From the NCBI GenBank assembly GCA_029934215.1, contig JAOZMR010000032.1:1-16517 (forward strand): a stretch of 16,517 bases of DNA. Direction: 5' to 3'. The DNA comes from Pontiellaceae bacterium (GTDB lineage: Bacteria > Verrucomicrobiota > Kiritimatiellia > Kiritimatiellales > Tichowtungiaceae). Positions 6,280 through 13,659 of the stretch are shown one piece after another (within the stretch, counting starts at the first letter, position 1; each line of letters opens with the position of its first letter). The notes under the pieces were generated by a model that saw nothing but the letters and a program-made list of their open reading frames with translations, did not search any database and was not told the origin of the DNA. The position numbers and the translations under genes were made by a program.

Positions 6280-7320
6280 ATGAAAACAATTCTGCTTTTT
6301 GAACCACAATCCGGCGGGCACCGCGCCAACTTCTTCCAATGGTTGGAAAAGGCAGCCGCCGGATATGCCGACTGTCGATTCGTGTCATTCACCGCCGACG
6401 ACGCGAAGGATGCAGATCTCGCGAACCTCTGCTGGTGGAAAAAACAGAAAACAATCCATCAACTCTTCCGAAAAGCATGCAAAATTCATCAGCCAGATCA
6501 TGCGCTGATTCTGGAGCTCACCCCCATCGAGCTTCCGCTCGTGCTCTTCGGCTCACCCGTCCCGCTTTCCGCCATTCTATTTGTCCAATATCCGGAACTT
6601 TCCAAAGGTTGGAAAAAGATTTCCAAGCATTGGAAAACCCGCCTCCTCCTCTGGCGAGCGCCCGTCCAAAACCTTTTCCTTCTGAACGGAGAAAAAAGCT
6701 GCCAATTTTTGACAAAACATTTCGCGAAAACCAAAACCCGCTTCATTCCCATTCCCGATCCAGCACCTGACACTGCTCCCGAACCGAATTTTAAATTTTC
6801 CAATGATCGGAAAAACTTTTTGTTTTTCGGTGCAATCTCGAAACGAAAAGGCGCGGACGTACTTCTCGAGGCGCTCCGCCAGATTAGTCCGGAGCTCGCA
6901 AGACAAAGCACTTTTATTTTTTGCGGACAACCGGAGGCGTCCTATACAATGGATATTTCAAATCAGGTTGCCTATATTCGTATCGAAAACAGCTTCGTTT
7001 CCGACGAGCGAATGGTTGCAATGTTTGAACAGGCGGATGTGATTCTGATGCCGTACCTTCGCCCCGAATATTCCAGCGGGATTCTTTCCATCGCCGCAAA
7101 AGCCGGAACCCCCGTTCTCGGTCCAGCGGACGGTCTTCTCGGACGACTAATCCGCGAAAACGGTTTGGGCGCAACCACGCAGATCACGCCAGTCGCGCTC
7201 GCCGAAACTCTCGCTCGCCCGATTTCCACTGACCCGATTGCTCAACGCGCATTCGCCGAAAAGGCGAACCCGGTTGATTTCGCAAAAATAATTTTGGATT
7301 CAATTTGTAATGAAAGCTGA
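6280..7320 (+). CDS. GT-B glycosyltransferase (GT4/group 1-like)
   Basis: This is a cytoplasmic glycosyltransferase that would add a sugar from a nucleotide-sugar donor to a growing glycan. The 346-aa product opens MKTILLFEPQSGGHRANFF, a Rossmann-type N-terminus. The donor domain carries LFFGAISKRKGADVLLEALR (181-200), followed by ADVILMPYLRPEYSSGILSIAAKAGTPVLG, the usual acidic/E-x7-E neighbourhood of GT4 enzymes. An ATG at 6250 would add ten residues (MGTHTCLKNG) before the natural beta-strand start, so I chose 6280; neither has a strong ribosome-binding site. The stop overlaps the next gene by 11 nt. Four copies of the TTCCAA-NNN-TTGGAA palindrome lie inside the gene, contributing FQWLE, SKGWK, SKHWK and SNDRK. 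Donor and acceptor cannot be read from sequence. Confidence 0.8.
   Translation: MKTILLFEPQSGGHRANFFQWLEKAAAGYADCRFVSFTADDAKDADLANLCWWKKQKTIHQLFRKACKIHQPDHALILELTPIELPLVLFGSPVPLSAILFVQYPELSKGWKKISKHWKTRLLLWRAPVQNLFLLNGEKSCQFLTKHFAKTKTRFIPIPDPAPDTAPEPNFKFSNDRKNFLFFGAISKRKGADVLLEALRQISPELARQSTFIFCGQPEASYTMDISNQVAYIRIENSFVSDERMVAMFEQADVILMPYLRPEYSSGILSIAAKAGTPVLGPADGLLGRLIRENGLGATTQITPVALAETLARPISTDPIAQRAFAEKANPVDFAKIILDSICNES
6334..6348. repeat. TTCCAA-NNN-TTGGAA palindrome, perfect
   Basis: TTCCAATGGTTGGAA, 6+3+6 perfect, in codon phase 0 of the first GT-B gene, encoding FQWLE. Confidence 0.75.
6599..6636. repeat. Two perfect palindromes with centres 21 bp apart
   Basis: TTTCCAAAGGTTGGAAA (6599-6615) and TTTCCAAGCATTGGAAA (6620-6636) are each perfect 7+3+7 palindromes. 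Their centres (6607 and 6628) are 21 bp apart, two helical turns, so both would face the same side of the DNA. Both are in codon phase 2 and encode SKGWK and SKHWK. Confidence 0.8.
6796..6814. repeat. TTCCAA-NNN-TTGGAA palindrome, one mismatch
   Basis: TTTTCCAATGATCGGAAAA is an 8+3+8 palindrome with one mismatch. It encodes FSNDRKN in the first GT-B gene. Confidence 0.65.
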
Positions 7321-8293
7321 CGAATTTCATCAAGCGATGCGCCCCATCAACGAAGCGTGTTCACTCGCGAAAAGCGGGTGGGTCTGCTTATCCAATCCGC
7401 TCGTCGGGTGGGGCAAGGAAGGAATGATCCGTTGGAAGCTCGGAATTCTTCTGCGCCACGTCCTTTTGATTTTCCGATGTTTGGAAAAAGCGTCCACGCC
7501 ACATATCCTCGTCCGCGAATTTTCATCGATTCCGCTCCTGCTCGTTTTCCCGTTTTTATGGCCGATGCGTAAAAAACTGATCTTCATGCTGCATCAAAAC
7601 ATCCAATGGGCGGCGCAACGGAAAAGCGAACATCTCGCGCTCGTCGCCCTATCAAAAATGGGAGCCCGCTGGGCAATCTTAGAGACGCAACATCTTCCAA
7701 ACCTTGGAAAATTCAATTTGCCCTCCTCCCGAAACCTGGTTCTCCCGCATCCAACGCACGAATCCCCTCTCCGAGAGGTCAGGGTGAATTCTCCTGCAAT
7801 TGGCGTGGTCGGCTACTACCGCCCAGAAAAAGGAATGGATGAACTGGTTGAAACGCTGAAAAAAATGAATGGCGGTCGGGGCTCCCGACTTCCAAACCTT
7901 GGAATTTTGCTCGGCGTTCCGAATCCAGACGCGGTGGCGCATTTAGATGTGGAGGTCGTCAACACATCGACAGAAAAAGCATACAGCGAACTAATTTCTC
8001 GGTGCGACGTACTGGTTTTCAACAATCGGTCTGACGGTTACTTCTATCGAGCATCAGGCCCCGTCGCCGACGCCGCTGCCAGCGGAACAGCCGTCGTTGT
8101 TCCTGATTTTCCAATCCTTGGAAAACAGGTTGAAGGAATCGGCGAGGTTTTCCAGACCTTGGAAAAAATGCCGTCGGTGGTGCAACGCGCTCTTGAAAAA
8201 GTGAGAAATAGCGAATACGATTTCGAAACCTATTGCGCCGGACGCTCCGCGAAGGCGATCGCTAAAAAGTTGGATGATTTTAATAATGGATAA
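7310..8293 (+). CDS. GT-B glycosyltransferase (group 1-like), divergent
   Basis: The 327-aa product is probably a second cytoplasmic glycosyltransferase. The C-terminal half has the donor-domain pattern AIGVVGYYRPEKGMDELVETL (163-183), then CDVLVFNNRSDGYFYRASGPVADAAASGTAVVVPD, which corresponds to the segment after the donor loop of GT4 enzymes. The N-terminal half is less typical and has hydrophobic stretches (44-56 and 73-92) that may be buried strands or membrane-associating helices. The start overlaps the preceding stop by 11 nt and the end overlaps the next gene by 8 nt, so translation is likely coupled. The gene is unusually rich in short palindromes: five of the TTCCAA family plus two others at 7766-7778 and 7875-7889, in all codon phases. 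Some surface loops may therefore be repeat-derived. Specific substrate unknown. Confidence 0.7.
   Translation: MKADEFHQAMRPINEACSLAKSGWVCLSNPLVGWGKEGMIRWKLGILLRHVLLIFRCLEKASTPHILVREFSSIPLLLVFPFLWPMRKKLIFMLHQNIQWAAQRKSEHLALVALSKMGARWAILETQHLPNLGKFNLPSSRNLVLPHPTHESPLREVRVNSPAIGVVGYYRPEKGMDELVETLKKMNGGRGSRLPNLGILLGVPNPDAVAHLDVEVVNTSTEKAYSELISRCDVLVFNNRSDGYFYRASGPVADAAASGTAVVVPDFPILGKQVEGIGEVFQTLEKMPSVVQRALEKVRNSEYDFETYCAGRSAKAIAKKLDDFNNG
7470..7488. repeat. TTCCAA-NNN-TTGGAA palindrome, one mismatch
   Basis: TTTTCCGATGTTTGGAAAA, 8+3+8 with one mismatch, codon phase 0, encoding FRCLEK. Confidence 0.65.
7695..7709. repeat. TTCCAA-NNN-TTGGAA palindrome, perfect
   Basis: TTCCAAACCTTGGAA, codon phase 1, encoding LPNLGK. 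Confidence 0.75.
7766..7778. repeat. Unrelated short palindrome CCTCT-CCG-AGAGG
   Basis: A perfect 5+3+5 inverted repeat followed by tcagggtga, inside the second GT-B gene (encoding residues SPLREVRV). The combination recalls the cctctcc...ggagagggtcagggtga repeats that are scattered through many bacterial genomes. The resemblance is a recollection, not a database match. Confidence 0.4.
7875..7904. repeat. Two abutting 15-bp palindromes of different sequence
   Basis: GTCGGG-GCT-CCCGAC (7875-7889) is followed with no gap by TTCCAA-ACC-TTGGAA (7890-7904). Both are perfect 6+3+6 palindromes. They encode GRGSRLPNLGI in the second GT-B gene. Confidence 0.75.
8107..8125. repeat. TTCCAA-NNN-TTGGAA palindrome, perfect 8+3+8
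   Basis: TTTTCCAATCCTTGGAAAA, one of the two longest perfect copies, codon phase 1, encoding FPILGK. Its centre lies 41 bp from that of the next copy. Confidence 0.8.
8148..8166. repeat. TTCCAA-NNN-TTGGAA palindrome, one mismatch
   Basis: TTTTCCAGACCTTGGAAAA, codon phase 0, encoding FQTLEK. Confidence 0.7.
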
Positions 8294-9035
8294 AGTAAAC
8301 ATACTAGGCATACCGGTCGACGTGATCGACCGCCCGCAACTACTCGCAATGGTGGGGCAACTCGTTGAAACCAAGCGTCCTGCATTGGTCAACAATGTGA
8401 ACGCCCATGCGTGTAATCTCGCGTGCGCAGACCCAGACTTCATGAAAATCCTCAACGCATCCGACGTGGTGTTCTGCGACGGATTCGGCGTGAAACTCGC
8501 TGCGCGTCTTCTCGGGAAAACCCTCGGCGACCGAATGACCCCGCCCGATTGGATCGACGATCTTTTCAGATTCTGCATTAAGAAACACTATTGCGTCTAT
8601 TTCATCGGCGACACCAGAGACGTTGTTTTCCGATTTAAGGATGCGGTTCACAAAAAATATCCGCACCTGAGGATTCTTGGATGCCATGATGGTTTTTTTG
8701 ATATGGAGCAGGATGGAGCTCTTCGGATTTTGAATGACATAAATCGTCTGAAGCCCGACATCATTCTGACAGGCATGGGAATGCCGCGTCAGGAGAAATG
8801 GGCCTGGCAAGCGAAGGGTCGGCTCGGGCAAGGAACCATCATTGCAACCGGCGCGCTATTCCGATGGTGCACCGGCGTGGAGCGTCGCGCGCCAGACTGG
8901 ATGACTCAGCACGGACTCGAATGGCTCGCCCGCCTCGCGATGGCGCCCCGAAAACATTTCAAGCGCTACGTCATCGGACTCCCGCTTTTCCTCCTTCGCA
9001 TCCTGAAGCAAAAGGTGTGCGGAGTTAAGAAATGA
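8286..9035 (+). CDS. WecG/TagA/CpsF family glycosyltransferase (GT26)
   Basis: This family transfers N-acetylmannosamine(-uronate) or a related sugar onto a polyprenyl-diphosphate-linked GlcNAc, an early step in enterobacterial common antigen, teichoic acid or exopolysaccharide assembly, at the cytoplasmic membrane face. The 249-aa product shows the full family pattern: NILGIPVDVI at the start, ALVNNVNAHACNLA, DGFGVKLAARLLG (D65 aligns with the Asp proposed as catalytic base in TagA), GMPRQEKW (165-172), RAPDWM (201-206) and GLEWLARL (210-217). A basic and hydrophobic tail (KHFKRYVIGLPLFLLRIL) resembles the membrane-docking C-terminus of the family. An in-frame ATG at 8274 would add only MILI; I chose 8286 because the family usually starts close to this strand. 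It ends in an ATGA overlap with the next gene. Confidence 0.9.
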   Translation: MDKVNILGIPVDVIDRPQLLAMVGQLVETKRPALVNNVNAHACNLACADPDFMKILNASDVVFCDGFGVKLAARLLGKTLGDRMTPPDWIDDLFRFCIKKHYCVYFIGDTRDVVFRFKDAVHKKYPHLRILGCHDGFFDMEQDGALRILNDINRLKPDIILTGMGMPRQEKWAWQAKGRLGQGTIIATGALFRWCTGVERRAPDWMTQHGLEWLARLAMAPRKHFKRYVIGLPLFLLRILKQKVCGVKK

Positions 9036-10477
9036 AAGGGTGGAAACCCATTTTACTCTTTCTGGGCACATTGCTCTTTTTCGTGCTGACGGCTCCAGAG
9101 AATCACTCGGAGGCGGAAGATACTTATTATTACGCTCGAATGGTGGAACAGGGCGAGTGGTCCGAAATGTTTCATCAACACCATCTGCTCTATCTCCCGC
9201 TCGCTCGCGGTGTTTTTCGGGTCGTGCAGGCGGAGCGTGCGCTGCCTGTGTTGATTGCATTGAGCATGATCGCCGCCGCTGGGGTCATTTCTCTTTTCGC
9301 GGCGATGCTTCGCCGCGACGGACGAAGCCCGCTGTGGGTGCTTCCGTTGCTTTTCTCGTATGGCTTTTGGCGATACGCCTGCGCGGCGGAAATCTATTTG
9401 CCCGCACTGTTCGCCGTTTGCGGCGCGTGGGTTTGCGCGTCTCGACCCAAAAGACTCGCCGGAGCCATTGCCTGCTCGGCGGCGGCGCTTCTGTTGCATC
9501 TCGTTTGCTTGCCCGCTGTGTTTTCGATCGGGCTTCTCTTTGCGGTTCGGAAAGAGTGGAAAGTGCTCTCGATGTATTTCGTGAGCGTCGGTGGCGTTGT
9601 TGCGTCGGTTTACGGTTTTGTTTATACAACGGCGGGAACGGTTGTTTTTCAAGATGCGAATGTGGTTGGGAATTCCATTTTCGTCGCGTCAACTTGGCTT
9701 AAAGGGCTTTTCGCGTTCGGACAAAATCTCCTCTCGGGAAACTTCCTCTTTTCAATCTCTGCGATCGCCGATCGGCTCGTCGCCTTGTTCCCCACCCAGA
9801 TGCTTCAAGAGGAGCTGTTTATGGGACAACAAGCGGGCGGACTTTGGCAAACCGCCGCCTGTGTCACGTTTCTTGGCGCATTGATTTTTCTCGGAATTGC
9901 CGTAGCGGCTCTGGTTTCAAATCGATCCGCATGGCGAACCCCGACGGCCGTTTGGCTTGCAGGAAATACCGCAATGGCACTGCTGTTCGAACCTGCCAAT
10001 CCGGAAATGTGGCTCTTCACACTGCTTCCGTTTTGGTTTTTAGTTTCTTCCAATGCTTGGAAATTCCTGCTTCCGTCTCTCATCGTTCTGATGCTGTTAC
10101 ACAACTCGATTGGCGGAATGGCATTCGTTCGAAAAGAAGAGGGCGATTATTGCCGTCAAAAAGCCGAATGGATTCTCGACCACGCGGTCGAAGGCGATGT
10201 GATTCTCTCTGCCGATTCACACAGTTTTTTGACGTACATGCAGTATTGGAGTTCCGCGCACGTTTTGGATGCAAAGTTCCAGACCTTGGAAAACCCAGAG
10301 GCAGGACGAGTCTTCATTTTTGACGATGTGATCAATCCGCTCCCAGCGGTTCAGCACCGAAGCGCGGAGTCCGTCGCTAGAATTCAAGAAATTGGAAGTG
10401 GGTTGAAACCCACATTGAAGAGAATTTCCGAAGAGGAGGAGTGGATTGTGTATGAACGAATCTCGTCAAAATTATAA
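9032..10477 (+). CDS. Polytopic membrane protein, probable GT-C glycosyltransferase
   Basis: The 481-aa inner-membrane protein has about 10-11 hydrophobic helices. Between the first helix and the second lies a periplasmic-side loop with an acidic pair (E29-D30 in SEAEDTYYYARMVEQG) and a histidine cluster (HQHH, 48-51). This arrangement is typical of GT-C enzymes that use polyprenyl-phosphate sugars. The last 110 residues are soluble. I cannot assign it to a named family. The start codon overlaps the previous stop (ATGA) and has a GGAG site 8 nt upstream. The gene contains two TTCCAA-family palindromes (SNAWK and FQTLEN) and a gtgggtt-ga-aacccac hairpin near its 3' end (10398-10413). Confidence 0.65.
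   Translation: MKGWKPILLFLGTLLFFVLTAPENHSEAEDTYYYARMVEQGEWSEMFHQHHLLYLPLARGVFRVVQAERALPVLIALSMIAAAGVISLFAAMLRRDGRSPLWVLPLLFSYGFWRYACAAEIYLPALFAVCGAWVCASRPKRLAGAIACSAAALLLHLVCLPAVFSIGLLFAVRKEWKVLSMYFVSVGGVVASVYGFVYTTAGTVVFQDANVVGNSIFVASTWLKGLFAFGQNLLSGNFLFSISAIADRLVALFPTQMLQEELFMGQQAGGLWQTAACVTFLGALIFLGIAVAALVSNRSAWRTPTAVWLAGNTAMALLFEPANPEMWLFTLLPFWFLVSSNAWKFLLPSLIVLMLLHNSIGGMAFVRKEEGDYCRQKAEWILDHAVEGDVILSADSHSFLTYMQYWSSAHVLDAKFQTLENPEAGRVFIFDDVINPLPAVQHRSAESVARIQEIGSGLKPTLKRISEEEEWIVYERISSKL
10048..10062. repeat. TTCCAA-NNN-TTGGAA palindrome, perfect
   Basis: TTCCAATGCTTGGAA, codon phase 2, encoding SNAWK inside a hydrophobic stretch of the GT-C-like protein. Confidence 0.75.
10277..10291. 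repeat. TTCCAA-NNN-TTGGAA palindrome, one mismatch
   Basis: TTCCAGACCTTGGAA, codon phase 0, encoding FQTLE. The 15 bases are identical to the core of the copy at 8148-8166. Confidence 0.65.
10398..10413. repeat. Perfect 7-bp hairpin GTGGGTT-GA-AACCCAC
   Basis: A perfect inverted repeat with a 2-nt centre inside the 3' end of the GT-C-like gene, about 20 nt before the GAGGAGGA ribosome-binding site of the next gene. As RNA it could affect entry into the next gene, but a 2-nt loop would open partly. Confidence 0.45.
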
Positions 10478-11864
10478 AGGACTCATTGCTGCACTAATTT
10501 TCGGCGGCATCCTCCGTATGTTGTTTCTGGGGAGTCAAAGCCTCTGGGTTGATGAGGTCGGGACGTGGGTTAACGTGCTGGATCACAACAGCTCGATCAC
10601 TCGTTTCTCTTTTTATGGAAATAATGCGCCGCCACTTTATTTCTGGGTTTTGAATCCGATTCTTAAGGTTTTTGGAGGCGGCGAGGTCGCACTGCGCTCC
10701 CTTTCGGTCGTTTCCGGAACGTTGACTTTGTTTGTGTTTTGGAAAATCGCCAATCGTCTTTTTCTTAAAGATCGGGTTGCGGATATTTCTGTGTGGCTTC
10801 TTGCTCTGAATCCGCTTCACCTTTGGTACTCGCAAGAGGCTAGACCGTACGCCTTTTTTGTTCTGATTTTTTGTACTTGTTGCTTGCAGTTTTTTCGAGC
10901 GCTCGAGGATGTGAATCGGACGCGTCGTTGGGTTTTTCTGGCAGTGTTGATGGTGCTTTGCGCGTGGACGCATACTCTTTCTGTGATGTTGATTCCCCTT
11001 TTTGTGGGCTGGGTTGTTTTTATGAATCCATCGAAAAAAGGACTCGTTCGTTTAGGGCTTTGTTGTGCTGTTTTTTCTGCCGTTGCGGTTCCGGTTGTTT
11101 TGTTTATTCGAAGGATCGCAGAGGTTTCGCCGCCGGATCGTTCCTCCGGCGGATTGGATGTCGTTTATACGTTTTTTACGTTCTTGTCTGGGTACTCTTT
11201 TGGTCCGTCAATTCGCAGTCTTCAGTTGATGGCGATGAGGGATGCGCTGATTTCGAATTGGCCGCAGATCGCTGTGGTTGGGCTGGTGCTGGGTTGGCTC
11301 GGGATTGTGGCGATAAAAAACATTTCGAAGCGCTACGCGGTTCTTTACGTCTGGATTGCCACTCCTATTCTTGTCGCAACCTTGATCTCTTTGGTGACTG
11401 CCCATTCCTATAATGTGAGATTTGTTTTGCCTTCGTTGTTGGGGTTCTTGCTGCTGGTTGCAGTTTTGATTACTCGCCTTTCTGGGGCTGAACGTATTGG
11501 GCTTTGCTCGGTTTTGGCGGGCATTTTTCTTCTCTCGGATTTCCAATGGTTTTTTGTTACTGACTATGGAAAAGATGATAGCCGAGCTGCGGTGGAGTCT
11601 GTTTTGCGTGTTCGCCCCAACGTGCGTAGCGTGGCAGTCGCCCCTACCTATATGGCAGATACGATTCGTTATTACCTGAGACAAAATGGAAGTGACGCAA
11701 AAGTACTTACTGAGTTAACATCTCGGATTGATTCTAATGTTTTATTAGTGACTCGTAGGCAGCACATTCCACTCGTTGACATGCTGGAGGCATCTTTTAT
11801 TTTGCCAACAACATTGTCGTTTAAGGAAACAGGGTATACTCTTTACTTGCAGAATTTTGAGTGA
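10452..11864 (+). CDS. GT39/ArnT-like membrane glycosyltransferase
   Basis: This is an inner-membrane glycosyltransferase of the PMT/ArnT superfamily, which moves a sugar from a polyprenyl-phosphate carrier to a glycan, lipid or protein on the periplasmic side. The 470-aa product shows the two hallmark motifs: SQSLWVDEVGTW (29-39, with the catalytic acidic pair D34-E35 in the first loop) and HLWYSQEARPYAFF (123-136). About ten helices follow, then a short soluble tail. A strong GAGGAGGA site (10433-10440) precedes both an in-frame TTG at 10446 (5 nt) and the ATG at 10452 (11 nt). I used the ATG; TTG would add only two residues. It overlaps the previous gene by 26 nt. A TTT-rich codon style distinguishes it from its neighbours, partly explained by hydrophobic content. 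Confidence 0.85.
   Translation: MNESRQNYKGLIAALIFGGILRMLFLGSQSLWVDEVGTWVNVLDHNSSITRFSFYGNNAPPLYFWVLNPILKVFGGGEVALRSLSVVSGTLTLFVFWKIANRLFLKDRVADISVWLLALNPLHLWYSQEARPYAFFVLIFCTCCLQFFRALEDVNRTRRWVFLAVLMVLCAWTHTLSVMLIPLFVGWVVFMNPSKKGLVRLGLCCAVFSAVAVPVVLFIRRIAEVSPPDRSSGGLDVVYTFFTFLSGYSFGPSIRSLQLMAMRDALISNWPQIAVVGLVLGWLGIVAIKNISKRYAVLYVWIATPILVATLISLVTAHSYNVRFVLPSLLGFLLLVAVLITRLSGAERIGLCSVLAGIFLLSDFQWFFVTDYGKDDSRAAVESVLRVRPNVRSVAVAPTYMADTIRYYLRQNGSDAKVLTELTSRIDSNVLLVTRRQHIPLVDMLEASFILPTTLSFKETGYTLYLQNFE
11130..11152. repeat. 8-bp GC-rich inverted repeat inside the GT39 gene
   Basis: CCGCCGGA (11130-11137) pairs perfectly with TCCGGCGG (11145-11152) around a 7-nt loop. It encodes SPPDRSSGG between two hydrophobic segments, where an inserted loop would be tolerated. 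It is GC-rich in a locally T-rich gene. Confidence 0.55.
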
Positions 11865-11929
11865 ATTAAGCATGTGGTTTTTTTCTATCGTGCTACTATC
11901 TGCAATTCAATATGGATAAAATATGAAAT

Positions 11930-12904
11930 ATGAAAAATCAAACATCTATTAAAGTATGGAGCGAGCGGTGGCGCCTGGGTGCGCTGGAGCGTTCTGAATT
12001 GGTTCAAATCGGGCTTGTTTCAATTGTGATTGGGCTTACGTTCCTTCTGTTTCATATACTGGGGAACACGGTTGAAAACGTGAACTCCCGCTCGGCATTT
12101 CAGTGGATGTTCGCTCGCTGGAAAGATACCGTTTCGTTCGGGGCAGACTATTCACATGGCTATTTCATCCCGTTCGTTAGTCTCTCAATCCTCTGGTTTA
12201 AACGGAAAGATATTTTCTCCGTCGATACAAAGGTGGATCTTCGCGGCTTGGCGGTCGTGATTTTTGCGCTGGCAATTCACTGGCTCGGCGCAAAAATGCA
12301 GCAGACTCGGTTTTCTTTGATTAGTTTGGTTCTTCTACTTTGGGGGATTCCGTTCTATCTGTTCGGTTGGCAGTTGGCGAAGAAAATCATTTTCCCCTGC
12401 GCATATCTCACGTTTTGCATCCCTCTGAACTTTATGGATGTCATTGCATTTCCTTTGCGTATACTCTCGACGAAAATGGCGGTAGGCCTGTTGACCGGGC
12501 TCGGGCTCGAGGCCAGTCGAGTCGGAACCGCGATTCTGATTCCGTCGATGCCCACCGGAATGGACGTGGCCGACCCGTGTAGCGGACTTCGGTCTCTGCT
12601 TGCAATGACTGCGCTTACGGCGGTTTATGCCTTCTTCACCCAGCGCACATTTATCCGCAAATGGATTCTTTTTATGGCATCGATCCCGTTAGCCGTGATC
12701 GGAAATATTGTCAGAATCGGAACCATCGCCGTGGTTGCAGAGGCTCTCGGTGCTCACTTGGCGTTGAGTCTGTACCATGATTACTCCGGTTATATTCTTT
12801 TCAGCGCATCGATCACTGCCATGGTATTGATTGGTAGCTTATTAAACCTAGACTTAAGAGAGGTATTCAAAAAATGGAAATCAGCGCTTTCAAACCCTAC
12901 TTGA
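11930..12904 (+). CDS. Exosortase
   Basis: Exosortases are polytopic membrane cysteine transpeptidases that recognise PEP-CTERM-type C-terminal tails, cleave them and probably transfer the protein to a surface glycan. The 324-aa protein has about eight hydrophobic helices and the complete triad in its usual contexts: C217 in ADPCSGLRSL, R262 in GNIVRIGTIAV, and H283 in LYHDYSGYILF. The N-terminal DYSHGYFIPFVSL segment is also characteristic. The gene follows a 65-bp gap (11865-11929), the largest break in the plus-strand operon. That gap contains a TAAAAT (11917-11922) about 8 nt before the ATG but no convincing -35 and no ribosome-binding site. The end overlaps epsI by 31 nt. Which exosortase subtype it is cannot be fixed by eye. 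Confidence 0.93.
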   Translation: MKNQTSIKVWSERWRLGALERSELVQIGLVSIVIGLTFLLFHILGNTVENVNSRSAFQWMFARWKDTVSFGADYSHGYFIPFVSLSILWFKRKDIFSVDTKVDLRGLAVVIFALAIHWLGAKMQQTRFSLISLVLLLWGIPFYLFGWQLAKKIIFPCAYLTFCIPLNFMDVIAFPLRILSTKMAVGLLTGLGLEASRVGTAILIPSMPTGMDVADPCSGLRSLLAMTALTAVYAFFTQRTFIRKWILFMASIPLAVIGNIVRIGTIAVVAEALGAHLALSLYHDYSGYILFSASITAMVLIGSLLNLDLREVFKKWKSALSNPT

Positions 12905-13656
12905 TCCTGATGGGTCTAATGATCGTCACTGCGTTTGCTCTTGCTTTCACGGTGAATGTCGAAATGAATGATCGTCCAGGAGTTCGCATGGAATTGCCCG
13001 CCACTCTGGATGAGTGGATCGGCGACGAGCTGCGTTATTCTCACGACGGCGAAGTCAACTCAAAGCAGTACCGAGTGAGCGAGCTAGAGCTCCCAAACAT
13101 CGACCCAAAAACGGGTGAAAAGCTTCATCGCATGAGTTTTGCCGAGTACGAAGCTCTTCCGCACGATACTCAGTTCCGGAAATCCATCTACACCAACGAC
13201 GTGGCCGAGCGGGTTTTCGTTTCCATTGTGCTTTCCGGTGCAGAGCGAGATAGTATTCATCGCCCCCAGCGGTGTTTGCCCGGGCAGGGGAATTCTATTC
13301 TGAAAACAGAATATATCGAGGTTCCAATCGAAGGACGCGAACCTCTCAGCGTTTGCGTTCTCAACACCTCCAAGAAATACCAAAATGCCGAGGGAGAAGA
13401 GCAATTCCATCTTGGCTACTACGCCTATTGGTTTGTAGGGCAAGGACGCGAAACCGCCAGCCACTACGAACGTATGTTCTGGCTGGCTTGGGATCGCATC
13501 GTTCACAGCGTCGCCCACAAATGGGCATACATCGCCGTTTCCGGCAAACGGGAGTCCGATGACACCGAAGACTACAAAAACAAAATCAAAGAGTTCATAC
13601 AAAAACTCTATCCGCACCTTCTCTTGAAAGACGACGACCTCGCGAGGATTGAATAG
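12874..13656 (+). CDS. epsI: EpsI family exosortase-associated protein
   Basis: EpsI (DUF3485) proteins accompany exosortases in exopolysaccharide loci, either as separate proteins or as a C-terminal fusion. Their biochemical role is not settled. The 260-aa product has one N-terminal membrane anchor (about 6-27) and a periplasmic domain with the diagnostic RDSIHRPQRCLPGQG (H129, C134), followed by GYYAYWFVGQGRETASHYERMFWLAWDRI. These are the usual conserved blocks. Residues 66-95 (SELELPNIDPKTGEKLHRMSF and following) appear to be an extra loop relative to the short forms I know. It overlaps the exosortase gene by 31 nt with AGAGGT upstream, so the two are very likely co-translated. Only 3 nt separate its stop from leuA. 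Confidence 0.88.
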   Translation: MEISAFKPYLILMGLMIVTAFALAFTVNVEMNDRPGVRMELPATLDEWIGDELRYSHDGEVNSKQYRVSELELPNIDPKTGEKLHRMSFAEYEALPHDTQFRKSIYTNDVAERVFVSIVLSGAERDSIHRPQRCLPGQGNSILKTEYIEVPIEGREPLSVCVLNTSKKYQNAEGEEQFHLGYYAYWFVGQGRETASHYERMFWLAWDRIVHSVAHKWAYIAVSGKRESDDTEDYKNKIKEFIQKLYPHLLLKDDDLARIE

Positions 13657-13659
13657 AAC

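Noticed and set aside
7766..7904. Palindromes as intrinsic terminators or a CRISPR array
   Set aside because: They lie inside an intact coding frame without U-tracts, and spacing between copies is irregular with no uniform spacers.
11917..11922. TAAAAT as a -10 element for a leaderless exosortase transcript
   Set aside because: There is no credible -35 at 16-18 nt and the region is simply AT-rich.
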